A stretch of 64,000 nt of DNA, from NCBI RefSeq assembly GCF_037782385.1, contig NZ_JBBEXD010000001.1, positions 963,778 to 1,027,777 of the forward strand, written 5' to 3'. A program made the position numbers and the translations under genes. This DNA comes from Ascidiimonas meishanensis. GTDB lineage: Bacteria; Bacteroidota; Bacteroidia; Flavobacteriales; Flavobacteriaceae. Of this stretch, positions 43,318 through 52,828 are shown in pieces. Within the stretch, counting starts at the first letter, position 1, and every line of letters begins with the position of its first letter. The notes below the pieces were generated by a model. That model was not told where the DNA came from, ran no database searches, and saw nothing but the letters and a program-made list of their open reading frames with translations.

Positions 43318-43494
43318 ATGGCAAAGAAGAAAGCCTTTGCGCTACGAATTAATGAAGAAATGCTTAAGTCCATTGAAAAATGGGCTGGAGATGAATTTCG
43401 TAGCACCAATGGTCAAATAGAATGGATGCTAATGCAAAGCCTAAAAGAAGCCAAAAGAGCTCCTAAAAAACAGGAAGATAAAAGCTCTGGTTGA
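43318..43494 (+). CDS. Arc-family ribbon-helix-helix protein
   Basis: This 58-residue protein, MAKKKAFALRINEEMLKSIE onward, has the Arc/MetJ layout: a short beta strand (AFALRIN), a helix (EEMLKSIEKWAGDEF), a turn with RSTNGQ, and a second helix (IEWMLMQSLKEA). Basic and polar residues on the strand would contact DNA as a dimer. The gene is 4 bp after the hydrolase gene and is the last of the SPFH operon. It may autoregulate through the ATATCAT repeats upstream of the operon, which is untested. It is shorter than usual annotation cut-offs. Confidence 0.85.
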   Translation: MAKKKAFALRINEEMLKSIEKWAGDEFRSTNGQIEWMLMQSLKEAKRAPKKQEDKSSG

Positions 43495-43526
43495 GGAATG
43501 AATGTAAACATAAAATATTACATTTG
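43491..43526 (+). promoter_or_regulatory. Candidate promoter of the DUF5916 gene
   Basis: TACATTTG at 43519-43526 matches TAnnTTTG exactly. TTG at 43491-43493 is 25 nt upstream, overlapping the end of the Arc-like gene. The gene starts 21 bp downstream. Confidence 0.45.
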
Positions 43527-43546
43527 AAAGATCAACCATTTGTAAA

Positions 43547-45745
43547 ATGATTAAAACCCTTTTAATTTTACTTCTTCTAGGTTTTTTTTGTAATACCTAT
43601 TCGCAGGAAAACCAAAAAGAGTTTCTAGTTAAATTTACAGACAGTTCCTTAATTTTAGATGGATCTCTTGAAGAAGTCTTCTGGCTAAATGCAGATAGTG
43701 CTAAAGATTTTTATCAATATTTCCCAACCGATTCTGTTCTTGCTAAAAGCCAAACTACTATTAAAATGTTATATGATAATGCATACCTTTATATTGGTAT
43801 TGCTGTAGAAACCTTGGGTGACAATTATGTGATCCCTTCTTTGCAAAGAGATTTTAGAGCTGGTGGAAATGATAATATTAGTTTGCTTTTTGACACTTTC
43901 AACGATGGCACCAATGCCTTTCTATTTGGGGTGAACCCTGCTGGTGTTCAAAGAGAAGCTTTAATTTCTGCTGGAGGCTCAGAACTAAGAGGTTTTAATA
44001 CGACATGGGATGTAAAATGGAAAAGTGCTGTAAACGTCTTAAAAAATGGATATAGTGCTGAAATAGTGATCCCACTTACCTCTTTTAAGTTTAAAGAAGG
44101 AGAAACTAAATGGAGGTTTAATAGCTATAGGTTTGACACACAGGGAAACGAACAGAGTACCTGGATGCGAATCCCTCAAAATCAATTCATCTTCAATCTC
44201 GCCTTTATGGGGAATATGAAGTTTGAAAGACCTCTTGGTAAATCCAGAACTCCTTTTACACTTATACCATACGTTAATACTGCATTAGCTAAAGATTATG
44301 AAGAAAATGAGAGCCTTTCTGAATTAAATGTAGGGGGTGATGCCAAAATTGCTATTGGGAATGGAATGAATATGGATGTTACTTTTAATCCAGATTTTTC
44401 AAATGTAGAAGTAGATAATCTGGTAACAAATCTTACTCGTTTTGAAATTGGACTTCCCGAAAGAAGGCAGTTCTTTATAGACAATAGTGATCTTTTTGCT
44501 GATTTTGGGGATAATTCTGAAGCAAATCCATTTTTCTCAAGAAGAATAGGAATTTCTGAAAACGCAGAGGGTAATAATATCCAAAACGGTATTATAGGAG
44601 GCATTCGCCTAAGCGGAAAATTAAATCGGAACTGGCGTTTGGGATTTTTGAATATTCAAACGGAAGAAGATCAAGAAAATGAAATTCCAACCAATAACAA
44701 CATGGTGTTAGCGCTTCAAAAAAAAGTATTTAGCAGATCAAACTTGGGATTTATTTTTGTAAATCGTCAAAGTTTTAACGAGTATTCTTTTCTAACAGAA
44801 GCAGAACGATACAACCGGGTTGTTGGATTAGATTTTAATTTGGCATCTGCCGACAATACTTGGATAGGGAAGTTTTACACACATAAATCTTTTACACCAG
44901 AAAGTGGAAATAAAGATTTTTCAACAGGAGCTAGGTTATTTTACAATTCCAGATTTTATCAAGCAGGCATTTCCGGACGTTATGTGGGTGCCGATTTTAA
45001 CTCTGATCTTGGGTTCATTCGCAGGAAAGATGTTTTTGTGCTTAATCCAGAATTTACCAAAATCTTAAGACCCATAAGAGGTATTATCAATAATCATGAG
45101 TTTTCAGTAAATTCTTCCATACTTTGGAGACCTGATCTTGATTTTCAGAATACAGATTATACCCATGAGTTTTCATGGGAAGCAGAATTTAACAATCAAA
45201 TTGAAATATCTGCAGGACTTCAAGATCAATTTATATTTCTTGCTGAAGATTTTGATCCTACTGATACGGAAGACGCAGCTCCGCTCCCACTTAATACAAG
45301 CTATAAATTTACTCAAGCATCGGCTTCCTTTAGATCAGACAGAAGAAAAGTATTCGCTTATGAAGTGAATCTTTCTGGAGGAGAGTTTTTTAATGGATCT
45401 ATTTATTCCATAGCTGCTCAAACAAGTCTTAGACTTCAACCCATTTTTTTTACATCAATAACTGTTAATTACGATCAGATTAATTTGCCTGATCCTTATC
45501 CAGACGCTAAAATACTTATTGTGAGTCCACGTTTTGAAGTTACATTCAACAAATCTCTTTTTTGGACTACCATTGTTCAGTTTAGTAATAGAAATGAAAA
45601 CCTTGGTCTAAATACAAGACTCCAATGGAGATTTGCTCCTTTATCTGACCTTTTTATCGTTTACAATGACAATTATCGCACCAATAATTTTGCGCCTCGA
45701 AACAGATCACTTAATATTAAACTAACCTACTGGCTTAACATTTAA
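43547..45745 (+). CDS. DUF5916 outer-membrane protein with CBM9-like domain
   Basis: This 732-residue exported protein has a signal peptide (MIKTLLILLLLGFFCNTYSQ) and a carbohydrate-binding-family-9-like domain to about residue 220, with LDGSLEEVFWLNADSA and YDNAYLYIGIAVE. The DUF5916 region follows, starting around FTLIPYVNTALAKDY, and is predicted to be a beta-barrel. The conserved FNPDFSNVEVD and LPERRQFFIDNSDLF motifs are present. The family is common in Bacteroidota and has no proven function; a role in outer-membrane uptake or degradation is possible. It has its own candidate promoter and is followed after 7 bp by the HAD gene. Confidence 0.88.
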   Translation: MIKTLLILLLLGFFCNTYSQENQKEFLVKFTDSSLILDGSLEEVFWLNADSAKDFYQYFPTDSVLAKSQTTIKMLYDNAYLYIGIAVETLGDNYVIPSLQRDFRAGGNDNISLLFDTFNDGTNAFLFGVNPAGVQREALISAGGSELRGFNTTWDVKWKSAVNVLKNGYSAEIVIPLTSFKFKEGETKWRFNSYRFDTQGNEQSTWMRIPQNQFIFNLAFMGNMKFERPLGKSRTPFTLIPYVNTALAKDYEENESLSELNVGGDAKIAIGNGMNMDVTFNPDFSNVEVDNLVTNLTRFEIGLPERRQFFIDNSDLFADFGDNSEANPFFSRRIGISENAEGNNIQNGIIGGIRLSGKLNRNWRLGFLNIQTEEDQENEIPTNNNMVLALQKKVFSRSNLGFIFVNRQSFNEYSFLTEAERYNRVVGLDFNLASADNTWIGKFYTHKSFTPESGNKDFSTGARLFYNSRFYQAGISGRYVGADFNSDLGFIRRKDVFVLNPEFTKILRPIRGIINNHEFSVNSSILWRPDLDFQNTDYTHEFSWEAEFNNQIEISAGLQDQFIFLAEDFDPTDTEDAAPLPLNTSYKFTQASASFRSDRRKVFAYEVNLSGGEFFNGSIYSIAAQTSLRLQPIFFTSITVNYDQINLPDPYPDAKILIVSPRFEVTFNKSLFWTTIVQFSNRNENLGLNTRLQWRFAPLSDLFIVYNDNYRTNNFAPRNRSLNIKLTYWLNI

Positions 45746-45752
45746 CATACAA

Positions 45753-46562
45753 ATGCAATATAAAATCGTTTTTACCGACCTTGATGGAACACTCCTTTCT
45801 CAAAAAAAAGATATCTCTCCCTTTACTGCAGAGCAGCTCTCTAGATTGCAAGAAAAAATACCTGTAATTCTTGTTTCTGCACGAATGCCAAAATCTATGA
45901 CCTATATACAAACTCAAATTAATGGTTTACATCACCCTTTAATCTGCTATAATGGGGCTTTGGTTATTCATAATGAAGTTGAAATTTTATCAAAAACTAT
46001 AGCACCAAAGCTCACAAATCAACTTTTTGAAACAACCTCTTTATTAGCTATTAATTTAGGTTTATATCACTACAATGAATGGTATACAGAAAAGGTTACT
46101 GAAAGAATTGATAAAGAAATTTTCAATACAAAAGCAAAGCCCTCAGTTACTTCTACCAAAAGAATAATTGATTCTTTTGATAGTCAAAAAAAGGGATTTC
46201 ATAAAATCATGTGCATGGGCACCAAGTCACAAATGGATGAGTTGATAACGGTTTTAAAAAAAGATTTTACAGCACATTTTCAAATTTATCGTTCAAACGA
46301 TACTATTATAGAAATTAGCCCTAAAGACACTTCCAAACTTTTAGGGATTAAGGCATTGCTGAAAAATCGCTTTCAAATTTCACTATCAGATGCAATGGCC
46401 TTTGGTGATAATTATAATGACATTGAGATGATAAAAGCGGTGGGACATGGGGTAGCTGTAGCAAATGCCAGAAATGAAGTAGTAAAGGTAGCAGATGCCG
46501 TTGCTGAAGATTATAAAATGGATGGAGTTGCCAAATATGTTAAACAAATGTTTAATTTATAG
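45753..46562 (+). CDS. Cof-type HAD phosphatase
   Basis: This 269-residue cytoplasmic hydrolase belongs to the Cof/YbiV branch of the HAD superfamily, which dephosphorylates sugar phosphates and cofactors such as pyridoxal phosphate or FMN. Motif I is FTDLDGTLL (both Asp), motif II VSARMPKS, motif III has the Lys near IIEISPK, and motif IV FGDNYNDIEM. The C2-type cap lies between residues 85 and 190. It follows the DUF5916 gene closely; its substrate is not evident. Confidence 0.92.
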   Translation: MQYKIVFTDLDGTLLSQKKDISPFTAEQLSRLQEKIPVILVSARMPKSMTYIQTQINGLHHPLICYNGALVIHNEVEILSKTIAPKLTNQLFETTSLLAINLGLYHYNEWYTEKVTERIDKEIFNTKAKPSVTSTKRIIDSFDSQKKGFHKIMCMGTKSQMDELITVLKKDFTAHFQIYRSNDTIIEISPKDTSKLLGIKALLKNRFQISLSDAMAFGDNYNDIEMIKAVGHGVAVANARNEVVKVADAVAEDYKMDGVAKYVKQMFNL

Positions 46563-46630
46563 GCAATCAATAGAAATAGAGTTCCTTTGTAACTACGTAA
46601 TTATGTTTTAAAACTTCAACGAAATTTTTT

Positions 46631-48508
46631 ATGAAGAATTTATTTATCGCATTTATAGCTATTATTCTAATTAGTGGCTGTACTCCTAAGCCAAATGATC
46701 TTGTAAATTCTCGTCCGGTAGTAGCTACCATTGATTTAGTAAATGTTACTGATGATAAAGTTATGGTAGAAATGAATCCTGGTAGATTTACCAATGAGAC
46801 GGTCACTTTTTTTATTCCCAAAACAGTGCCAGGAACTTACAGCACAGATAACTATGGGCAGTATATTGAAGATTTCAAAGCCTTAAGCTATACTAACGAA
46901 TTGCTTGAAGCAACTCAAATAGATGAAAATTCATGGCAAATTACAAATGCTCCAAACTTAGATAAAATTACTTATTGGGTTAATGACACCTATGATAGCG
47001 AAAAGACCAAAGAAGAACCGGTTTTCTCTCCAGCAGGCACAAATATTGAAAAAGATACCAATTTTGTTTTAAACCTTCACAATTTTGTTGGTTATTTTAA
47101 CACCCTTGAAAATCTTAATTACGAACTCCGTATTAAATCACCTAACAATTTAGAAGGTTATACAACGCTTAACCGAGTTGAAGCGCAAGAAAATCTTTCA
47201 AGCGAAAACCATCACACAGATATTTATTTAGCTAATCGATATTTTGAGGTGATTGATAATCCCATACTTTATACTACTCCAGACTCGGAAACTTTCATTG
47301 TAAATGATATTGCCGTAACACTTAGTGTTTATTCCCCCAACAAAATATACACTGCTACTTCCATCAAAAAAGAAATGGAAAAGATGATGAAGGCTCAAAA
47401 AGCATTTTTAGGAGATATTAACAGCACAAAAAAATATAATATTTTGTTGTATTTATCTTCCATGGATAAAGATGATGCGAGAGGTTTTGGTGCATTAGAG
47501 CATCATACCTCTACAACCGTTGTTTTACCAGAGTCAATTCCCGCAAAAGCACTAGCAGATGCTATGGTAGATGTGGTTTCTCATGAGTTTTTTCATATTG
47601 TAACACCTTTAAGTGTTCATTCCGAAGAAATTCATAACTTTAATTATAACAATCCAAAAATGTCAAAGCATCTTTGGATGTATGAAGGAGTCACAGAATA
47701 TTTTGCAAATTTATTTCAAATAAACCAAGGTCTTATTGGTAGTGAGGAGTTCTACAATAGGCTCATGACGAAAATAGAACGGGCAGATAGTTTTGATGAC
47801 AACATGTCTTTTACTGAAATGAGTAAAAATATTTTAGAGGAGCCCTACAAAGAAAATTATGCTAATGTTTATGAGAAAGGAGCGCTTATTGGAATGTGCC
47901 TTGATCTTATCATTAGAGAGCAGAGTAATGGCGAGAAAGGTATTCTTTGGTTAATGAAACAACTCTCCCAAAAATATGGTAAAAACCGACCTTTTAAAGA
48001 TGATGAAATAATACCACAAATTGTAGCATTAACCTATCCTGAAGTAGGCACCTTTTTTGAAACTCATGTTGTTGGTAATACACCTATAAATTATGAAAAA
48101 TACTTTTCCAAAGTAGGTTTGACTTTTGGTATGGAAACCCAAGAAACCGGATTTTTATTTCAGGGGCAAGAACCGTTTATCAATGTAAATGAGAGTACTA
48201 AGGAAATTTTTATTAGATCTGGGATTCCTTTAAACTCCTTTTTTACAGAACTACAATTAATGCCAGAAGATGTTATTAAAAAAATAAATGGTATGGAGTA
48301 TTCTCTTGACAATATTAGAGATATGGTAGGGGTTTCTTTTACATGGAAGCCGGGAGATACAATTGAGTTTATGGTTAAAAGGAAGGATGAAGAAATGATT
48401 ATTAAAGGAGAGATAGTTGCCCCTGTGAGAACAGTTAGAAAGCTACAGGAAGATGCCAATGCAAGTACCGCTCAGGTTGACTTAAGAAATTCGTGGTTTA
48501 GAAATTGA
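46631..48508 (+). CDS. M61 family glycyl aminopeptidase with PDZ domain
   Basis: M61 enzymes are zinc aminopeptidases that prefer N-terminal glycine or alanine. This 625-residue protein has a lipoprotein signal (MKNLFIAFIAIILISGC) and an N-terminal beta-domain. The zinc motif is HEFFH (His318, Glu319, His322) with the third ligand in the LWMYEGVTEYFA region. A degenerate PDZ domain near residues 515-600 (PLNSFFTELQLMPEDVIKKI) closes it. All catalytic residues are present, so it should be active in the periplasm or at the outer membrane. It is a single gene with a terminator after it. Confidence 0.9.
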   Translation: MKNLFIAFIAIILISGCTPKPNDLVNSRPVVATIDLVNVTDDKVMVEMNPGRFTNETVTFFIPKTVPGTYSTDNYGQYIEDFKALSYTNELLEATQIDENSWQITNAPNLDKITYWVNDTYDSEKTKEEPVFSPAGTNIEKDTNFVLNLHNFVGYFNTLENLNYELRIKSPNNLEGYTTLNRVEAQENLSSENHHTDIYLANRYFEVIDNPILYTTPDSETFIVNDIAVTLSVYSPNKIYTATSIKKEMEKMMKAQKAFLGDINSTKKYNILLYLSSMDKDDARGFGALEHHTSTTVVLPESIPAKALADAMVDVVSHEFFHIVTPLSVHSEEIHNFNYNNPKMSKHLWMYEGVTEYFANLFQINQGLIGSEEFYNRLMTKIERADSFDDNMSFTEMSKNILEEPYKENYANVYEKGALIGMCLDLIIREQSNGEKGILWLMKQLSQKYGKNRPFKDDEIIPQIVALTYPEVGTFFETHVVGNTPINYEKYFSKVGLTFGMETQETGFLFQGQEPFINVNESTKEIFIRSGIPLNSFFTELQLMPEDVIKKINGMEYSLDNIRDMVGVSFTWKPGDTIEFMVKRKDEEMIIKGEIVAPVRTVRKLQEDANASTAQVDLRNSWFRN

Positions 48509-48526
48509 TTATAAAAGTATGCTTTT

Positions 48527-48555
48527 AAAAAAGGTAATATTAAGCTACCTTTTTT
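48527..48555 (+). terminator. Terminator of the M61 gene
   Basis: AAAAAAGGTA and TACCTTTTTT form a 10-bp stem with a 9-nt loop, followed by further T. Confidence 0.8.
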
Positions 48556-48589
48556 TGTTTAATATTTTTTGTACTTTTCAAAAAAAACA

Positions 48590-49852
48590 ATGCACGATCC
48601 CCTCATAAAAGACGATACTATTGTATTTGGTCTGTTATTCCTTTCTCTAGGCTTAGTTTTTTATACTTCTTCCATCAAAAAAGGTTTTTGGGCTAAATTC
48701 TATAAATACGTACCAGTATTACTTATGTGCTATCTTATACCAGCCATTTTAGCAACTACTGGACTAATTTCTGATGAAATTTCAAGAACCTATTTTATAG
48801 CCAGTAGATATTTACTTCCAGCGGCTATTATTCTCATGACACTGAGTATTGACTTAAAAGCCATTTTCAACTTAGGTCCTAAAGCACTTATTATGTTTTT
48901 TACGGGTACCGTAGGCATTATTATTGGAGGTCCTATAGCAATATTACTGGTATCATTAGTTTCACCAGAAACCGTAGGAGGAAATGATTTTGATGCCATC
49001 TGGAGAGGTCTTGCAACCATAGCAGGTAGTTGGATAGGAGGAGGAGCCAATCAAGCGGCAATGCTAGAAATATTTAAATTCAATGGCGACAAATACGGAG
49101 CTATGGTATTAGTAGATATTGTAATGGCAAATGTATGGATGGCTGTTATTCTATTGGGAATAGGTAAAAATACTAAAATAGATAATTGGTTGAAAGCAGA
49201 TAGTAGTGCCATTGAAGAGCTTAAACAAAAAGTAGCTCTTTTTACTGAAAAAATAACCAGAAATCCCTCTTTAACTGATATCATTATCATATTGTCTTTA
49301 GCATTTACAGGAGTTGGATTGGCTCATTGGGGTGCAAATGGTATCTCCGAGTTTCTCAAAACTACTTTTGAAGCCATCCAAGATAAAAAGAATGCTTTGT
49401 CTTCTTTTGGATCTCAGTTCTTTTGGATGATTACAATAGCTACCATACTAGGCATATTTCTGTCTTTTACAAAAGCGCGGAATTATGAAGGAGCAGGCGC
49501 TAGTAAAATAGGTAGCTTATTTATCTACATTCTGGTTGCCACTATTGGAATGAAAATGGATTTAACCAAGGTAGTAGAAAATCCAGGGCTGCTAGTTGTT
49601 GGTTTTATTTGGATTTCCATTCATGCCGGTTTGTTAATTCTAATTGCCAAACTAATTAAAGCCCCGTATTTCTTTCTTGCAGTAGGGAGTCAGGCAAATG
49701 TTGGTGGAGCTGCCTCAGCACCAGTAGTAGCGGCTGCGTTTCACCCTTCTCTTGCAACAGTTGGTGTGCTCTTAGCTGTCTTTGGATATGTTGTTGGTAC
49801 TTACGGAGCTTTACTTTGTGCATATTTGATGGAAATAGCTTCAAATGTTTAG
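48590..49852 (+). CDS. DUF819 family membrane protein
   Basis: This 420-residue integral membrane protein has about 11 hydrophobic segments and matches DUF819 (YjcL-type) by RYLLPAAIILMTLSIDLKAI, GSWIGGGANQAAM and VGSQANVGGAASAPVVAAAF. The two glycine-rich motifs in the two halves recall the inverted-repeat design of anion transporters, so a transport role is likely; the substrate is unknown. I used the ATG at 48590 (MHDPLIKDD); the frame seven codons longer starts within the previous terminator tail. Confidence 0.87.
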   Translation: MHDPLIKDDTIVFGLLFLSLGLVFYTSSIKKGFWAKFYKYVPVLLMCYLIPAILATTGLISDEISRTYFIASRYLLPAAIILMTLSIDLKAIFNLGPKALIMFFTGTVGIIIGGPIAILLVSLVSPETVGGNDFDAIWRGLATIAGSWIGGGANQAAMLEIFKFNGDKYGAMVLVDIVMANVWMAVILLGIGKNTKIDNWLKADSSAIEELKQKVALFTEKITRNPSLTDIIIILSLAFTGVGLAHWGANGISEFLKTTFEAIQDKKNALSSFGSQFFWMITIATILGIFLSFTKARNYEGAGASKIGSLFIYILVATIGMKMDLTKVVENPGLLVVGFIWISIHAGLLILIAKLIKAPYFFLAVGSQANVGGAASAPVVAAAFHPSLATVGVLLAVFGYVVGTYGALLCAYLMEIASNV

Positions 49853-49902
49853 TTTTTTAAGGAGAATTGAAGATATTTGCCCATCCAAATTTTTAAATAT
49901 TT

Positions 49903-50622
49903 ATGAAGCAATTTATACTCGTAGTCTTTAGTCTATTTCTTATTACCTCATGCAGTAATGATGAAACTGAGAAAACAATGACCGTATCAGGTAATGTGAA
50001 AGGGTTAAAAAAAGGAGTCCTTTACCTTCAAAAAATTCAAGACACTACGCTAGTAGCGGTAGATTCTTTAGTTGTGAATGGTGATAGTAATTTTAAATTT
50101 TCTACAGAGCTAGAAAGCCCGGAAGTCTTTTATTTATATCTCAATAAAAAAAACGGTGATGAAATTAATGATCGGATTACCTTTTTTGGAGAACCAGGGA
50201 ATATCACCATCAATACAAATCTCGATTTCTTTGAAGTGTCATCTAAAGTTGAAGGCTCTGTTACCCATGAAAAGCTGGAACAATACAAGAAAATGATGTC
50301 TAAGTTCAAAGAGCGTAATCTGGAACTCATAAAAAGTGATTTTGAAGCTCGAAAAGCAAAAGATACCATAAAAGTAGATTCTATTCAGAAGCAGGCAGAT
50401 AAAAATTTGATGCGTGGTTATCTGTATACTTTAAACTTTGCCTTGACCAATAAAGACAGTTATATTGCCCCTTATATTGCCCTTTCTGAAGCTTTTGATG
50501 CTAAGGTTAAATATTTGGATACCATATACAAATCGCTTTCTCCTGAAGTAGCAAGTTCTAAGTATGGCAGAAGCTTAAGAGAATACATCACACAGATTAA
50601 AGCTCAGGAAAAAGATAAATAG
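49903..50622 (+). CDS. DUF4369 domain lipoprotein
   Basis: This 239-residue protein has a lipobox (MKQFILVVFSLFLITSC, Cys17) and a DUF4369 domain in the first half: VSGNVKGLKKGVLYLQK, then DTTLVAVDSLVV and FFGEPGNITIN. In many Bacteroidota DUF4369 precedes a thioredoxin domain; here the thioredoxin part is absent and the second half is helical and charged. It is probably a periplasmic accessory protein of unknown role. It stands alone with a terminator downstream. Confidence 0.85.
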   Translation: MKQFILVVFSLFLITSCSNDETEKTMTVSGNVKGLKKGVLYLQKIQDTTLVAVDSLVVNGDSNFKFSTELESPEVFYLYLNKKNGDEINDRITFFGEPGNITINTNLDFFEVSSKVEGSVTHEKLEQYKKMMSKFKERNLELIKSDFEARKAKDTIKVDSIQKQADKNLMRGYLYTLNFALTNKDSYIAPYIALSEAFDAKVKYLDTIYKSLSPEVASSKYGRSLREYITQIKAQEKDK

Positions 50623-50628
50623 TAAAAC

Positions 50629-50653
50629 AAAGCCTCCATTTTCTGGAGGCTTT
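50629..50653. terminator. Terminator after the DUF4369 gene
   Basis: AAAGCCTCC and GGAGGCTTT form a 9-bp stem with a 7-nt loop and a T run on the plus strand. It also lies just past the end of the minus-strand gene at 50671. Confidence 0.85.
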
Positions 50654-50670
50654 TTATAGTTTTAAAAAGT

Positions 50671-50937
50671 TTAAAGATTATTTATTTTTTCAGCAAGAGT
50701 TTTACTTTTCTCTTCCAGTTCATTGTAAACCCCTTTTAGGTGTTTTTGCCTGTTTTCTACGGCTCTATCGTTAACTTTAATTATCAATTCATCAAAAGTA
50801 GCTATGGCCTCGTCAATTATAGCATTTCCTTTTTCGTTGTTATAATTTTGAGTTGACATCTCCCATACATATACTGCATCAATAATATCTCCCAGCACAT
50901 TATTGATGTCTTTTTTTAAGTTTCTTATACTTCCCAT
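50671..50937 (-). CDS. Small helical protein of unknown function
   Basis: This 88-residue soluble protein is entirely helical and charged, with a coiled-coil-like C-terminus (KHLKGVYNELEEKSKTLAEK). It starts MGSIRNLKKDINNVLGDIID; I used the ATG at 50935-50937 and not the longer frame. I do not recognise the family with certainty. It lies 30 bp after manA on the same strand, so the two may be cotranscribed. Confidence 0.7.
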   Translation of the reverse strand: MGSIRNLKKDINNVLGDIIDAVYVWEMSTQNYNNEKGNAIIDEAIATFDELIIKVNDRAVENRQKHLKGVYNELEEKSKTLAEKINNL

Positions 50938-50967
50938 AATATTAAAGTTTTTGCAAAAATACATTTA

Positions 50968-51939
50968 TTACATATATACCTGAAGAATTTCCACATTTTT
51001 GGTATTGAAAATTAGCTCTTTTGAATTTGCTGGAATTAACACTGTTTCTCCTTTTTTCAAAGAAGTCTTACCATATTCATTAGCAATAGTTGTTTCACCA
51101 TTCACACAAATGTAAACGCTGAAAGAATCTAGATTTTCAATGTTAATAGTGAGATCTTGATTCGCTTTTAGAAACTTGGTAGTGAAATATGGACATTTAA
51201 CCATCTCAGTTATTTCATTGGATCTTTTTTCGTAAGAAACCTTAAAATCATCTTTCTTACTGTAATCAATAGCGTCTAAGGCTAATTCTGTATGTAATTC
51301 TCTTGAGTTGCCATCCTTATCCTTTCTATTCCAATCATAAACACGGTAAGTGATGTCGGAAGTTTGTTGAATTTCAGCCAATAAAACCCCTGCGCCAATT
51401 GCATGAATTTTACCTGTATTTATAAAAAAAGTATCTCCCTTGGTAACCTTTTCACAATTAAGAATTTCTGATAGTGCATTTTTATCTAAATGCGTTTGAT
51501 ATTCTTCTTTGGTTACATCTCTATTGAATCCTACTATCAGCTCTGCATTTTCGTCTGCCTGCATTACATGCCACATTTCCGTCTTGCCAAAACTATTGTG
51601 TCTTTTCTTTGCTAATTCATCATTTGGATGCAACTGAATAGATAGATCCTGTTTTGCATCAATAAACTTAATGAGCACTGGAAACTCTGTGCCGTAAGCA
51701 TCATATACCTTCTTCCCTAGCAATGATGATCGGTACGTTTCTATAAGCTCATTTAATTTGGTGCCTTTAAGCTCACCGTTAATTACCTCAGAAATAGAAC
51801 CTTCAACTCCAGAAATTTCCCAACTTTCACCAATTAAATCTCCTTCAACAGATTTACCCAGTTTATCTCTTAGCTTAGTGCCACCCCATAATCGTTCTTT
51901 GTATTGGGGGGCAAATTTTAAAGGATACAAATTCATCAT
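50968..51939 (-). CDS. manA: Class I mannose-6-phosphate isomerase
   Basis: This zinc enzyme interconverts mannose-6-phosphate and fructose-6-phosphate, feeding GDP-mannose and polysaccharide synthesis. The 323-residue cupin protein has YKERLWGGTKL at the start, zinc ligands in QLHPND and KTEMWHVM, and the GKIHAIGAGVLLAEIQQTSD active-site segment. It has the short, bacterial YvyI-like length. The start codon shares a base with the bcp stop (TAATG), so the two are coupled. Confidence 0.93.
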   Translation of the reverse strand: MMNLYPLKFAPQYKERLWGGTKLRDKLGKSVEGDLIGESWEISGVEGSISEVINGELKGTKLNELIETYRSSLLGKKVYDAYGTEFPVLIKFIDAKQDLSIQLHPNDELAKKRHNSFGKTEMWHVMQADENAELIVGFNRDVTKEEYQTHLDKNALSEILNCEKVTKGDTFFINTGKIHAIGAGVLLAEIQQTSDITYRVYDWNRKDKDGNSRELHTELALDAIDYSKKDDFKVSYEKRSNEITEMVKCPYFTTKFLKANQDLTINIENLDSFSVYICVNGETTIANEYGKTSLKKGETVLIPANSKELIFNTKNVEILQVYM

Positions 51940-52391
51940 TATTCATTTTTTAGTATTGCAAGTGCTTTTTTCATGTGTATGGATCCACTCATATTATTGA
52001 ACACCATTATCGCTTTGCCTTCTTTATTAAAAACATAAGTTTCTCTACCAGGTAATATTCCTAATAGCGATTTTGGTACTCCAAAGAGTTTTCTGACCTT
52101 ATTACCTTTATCTGATAAAAGCCTAAAAGGTAGTTTATAATAATCAGAAAATTTCTGGTGACTTTTTTCAGAATCTCCACTAATTCCTATAACCTCTGCT
52201 CCAAGCTTTTGAAATTCTTCATAACTGTCCCTAAAAGAGCATACTTCCTTGGTGCAACCAGGAGTAAAGTCTTTAGGATAAAAAAAGATAACCACTTTTT
52301 TATGCCCTATTAAATCCTTACTTAAAAATGAGTCTCCATTTTGATCTTTCAAGCTAAATTCCGGTAAAGTACTTCCTGCTTTTAAACTCAT
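51939..52391 (-). CDS. bcp: Thioredoxin-dependent peroxiredoxin (Bcp type)
   Basis: This 150-residue peroxiredoxin reduces hydroperoxides in the cytoplasm with thioredoxin. The peroxidatic Cys46 is in DFTPGCTKEVC, and Cys51, five residues later, is the usual resolving cysteine of this subfamily. Family segments VVIFFYPKDFTPGC and VIGISGDS are present. It lies between the queD-like gene (3-bp gap) and manA (1-bp overlap). Confidence 0.95.
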   Translation of the reverse strand: MSLKAGSTLPEFSLKDQNGDSFLSKDLIGHKKVVIFFYPKDFTPGCTKEVCSFRDSYEEFQKLGAEVIGISGDSEKSHQKFSDYYKLPFRLLSDKGNKVRKLFGVPKSLLGILPGRETYVFNKEGKAIMVFNNMSGSIHMKKALAILKNE

Positions 52392-52394
52392 TGT

Positions 52395-52802
52395 TTATCC
52401 CCTATAGGTTACATAATTCCTTGGTGTCTCATACAAAACCACCTCAAGTTCCAATTCAGGAGTAATATACTTACGCAATTTATTCCATATCACCACTGCA
52501 ATATTCTCGGCAGTTGGATTTAACGATTTGAATTCTGGAACTTCTACATTCAAGTTTTTATGATCTAAACTATCTTCTACATGCTCTTTTATTAAATCTT
52601 TTAGAACTTTCATATCCATTACAAATCCTGTTTCAGGATCTATTAATCCCTTTACTCCCACAATTAATTCATAATTATGACCATGATAATTGGGGTTACT
52701 ACATTTTCCAAAAACGTTTTGGTTTTTTTCCTCTGAATAGTCTTCACGATAGAGGCGATGAGCTGCATTAAAATGAGCCTTCCGATGTACAGTAACTTTC
52801 AT
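52395..52802 (-). CDS. queD: 6-carboxytetrahydropterin synthase / PTPS family
   Basis: This 135-residue T-fold enzyme makes 6-carboxytetrahydropterin for queuosine/7-deazaguanine synthesis, or 6-pyruvoyltetrahydropterin in related enzymes. Zinc ligands are the histidines of AHFNAAHRLY and HGHNYEL, and the catalytic cysteine lies in FGKCSNPNYHGH. The segment DPETGFVMDMKVLKDLI and the final EVVLYETPRNYVTY are typical. The QueD role is likely but cannot be separated from PTPS by sequence alone; other que genes are not in view. Confidence 0.88.
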   Translation of the reverse strand: MKVTVHRKAHFNAAHRLYREDYSEEKNQNVFGKCSNPNYHGHNYELIVGVKGLIDPETGFVMDMKVLKDLIKEHVEDSLDHKNLNVEVPEFKSLNPTAENIAVVIWNKLRKYITPELELEVVLYETPRNYVTYRG

Positions 52803-52828
52803 TAAATTAGCTTTTAAATATATTAATC

